6,532 bases of DNA from an uncultured Mollicutes bacterium (GTDB taxonomy: Bacteria; Bacillota_I; Bacilli_A; RF39; UBA660), in the NCBI GenBank assembly GCA_900557675.1, contig USTO01000038.1, positions 1 to 6,532 of the forward strand, in the 5' to 3' direction. Numbering within the stretch: position 1 is the first letter of the stretch; every line of letters begins with the position of its first letter. Below are positions 6,204 to 6,532 of the stretch, piece by piece. The notes below the pieces were generated by a model, which did no database searches, was not told where the DNA came from, and saw only the letters and a list, made by a program, of their open reading frames with translations. Made by a program: the position numbers and the translations under genes.

Positions 6204-6532
6204 TTAGCATTATGCTTTAAAGTGATTGTTATTTTTGTTATTGTTTTAGTTAAACTTAAGTCAAATTTCTTACTTTCTGATAGCCCCATATTTATATCGT
6301 ATAAATTAGATCCTAATTCAATTGTATTTGTTGCTGCGCATTCAGTTTCAATTCCATCAATTTTTATTTTCATGTCTAATACTTTGCTTGCATTGTTTTC
6401 ACTTGCATTATATTTTGTAACATCATAATTCATTTTGTCATATACAAATGCTACTACATATTTTCCCTTTGGTACACTTCTGAATATATATTCACCATTT
6501 TGTTTAGTTACTTCAACATAAGATTTATCAGC
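6143..6532 (-). CDS. Partial: end of a Cna-B/SdrD-B-like surface protein fragment
   Basis: A - strand frame open from the window edge to TAA at 6143-6145 (129 residues seen; its start lies to the right). The opening residues follow the pattern NGEYIFRSVPKGKYVVAFVYD, typical of the Cna-B/SdrD-B or carboxypeptidase-regulatory-like beta-sandwich in Gram-positive surface proteins. NLYDINMGLSE and KKFDLSLTKTITKITI follow, resembling the end of one such repeat and the lead into the next domain in large clostridial surface proteins. That next domain is missing: after ITIT the frame reads into sequence that belongs, in another frame, to the deacetylase, and stops. There is no sortase motif or membrane anchor. 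It is therefore best read as a 3'-truncated surface-protein gene. The family call rests on pattern only. An ATG at 6433 exists, but homology extends upstream of it. Confidence 0.6.
   Translation of the reverse strand, partial: ADKSYVEVTKQNGEYIFRSVPKGKYVVAFVYDKMNYDVTKYNASENNASKVLDMKIKIDGIETECAATNTIELGSNLYDINMGLSESKKFDLSLTKTITKITITLKHNAKSVFSIFRIEKNTIKKETHI

Noticed and set aside
6162..6428. 88-codon + strand frame at the right end
   Set aside because: Antisense to the surface-protein fragment. Its hydrophobic composition is what the complement of a Lys/Asn-rich coding strand gives.
1..6532. CRISPR array, transposase or phage genes
   Set aside because: No regularly spaced direct repeats, no transposase or integrase motifs and no paired terminal repeats were found on reading both strands.

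Overview
The window is AT-rich DNA from a low-G+C Bacillota (Firmicutes) genome, most likely an uncultured Clostridia- or Bacilli-type gut or environmental lineage. The evidence is a complete PolC-type replicative DNA polymerase, a lineage marker of this phylum; CCA ends encoded in the tRNA genes; A+G-rich Shine-Dalgarno sites; and a small YjcZ-like protein of the kind common in spore formers. TGA acts as a stop and Trp is TGG, so this is not a Mollicutes with code 4. A narrower placement is not supported.

Layout, left to right. (1) 1-125: the end of a tRNA cluster, with a cut tRNA (probably Cys) and a complete elongator tRNA-Met(CAU), followed by a perfect hairpin. (2) 222-413: a 63-residue orphan small protein on +, convergent with a 49-residue Asn/Lys/Ser-rich small gene on - (470-619). 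The two share a strong bidirectional terminator at 417-449. (3) 620-738: a very A/T-rich divergent intergenic region with an extended -10 promoter for polC. (4) 739-5346: polC, 1535 residues, all catalytic motifs present, with about 80 extra residues between the PHP and palm domains. (5) 5347-5532: an intergenic region with a three-way set of inverted and direct repeats. (6) 5533-5691: a 52-residue single-span membrane protein with a Gly/Tyr-rich head and a Cys/His-rich tail. (7) 5692-5762: another bidirectional terminator. (8) 5763-6532, - strand: the C-terminal part of a polysaccharide deacetylase lacking its first catalytic motif, overlapped out of frame by the end of a Cna-B/SdrD-B-like surface-protein fragment that enters from beyond the right edge. 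This looks like a recombination or deletion scar.

Functionally, tRNA and polC are housekeeping genes, and the small proteins around them are lineage-specific. Nothing here amounts to a clear new multi-gene system. The points most worth following up are the PolC insertion, the deacetylase/surface-protein chimera, the CCHHNGCC-tailed membrane peptide, the small Asn-rich gene on the - strand, and the alternative hairpins after polC.
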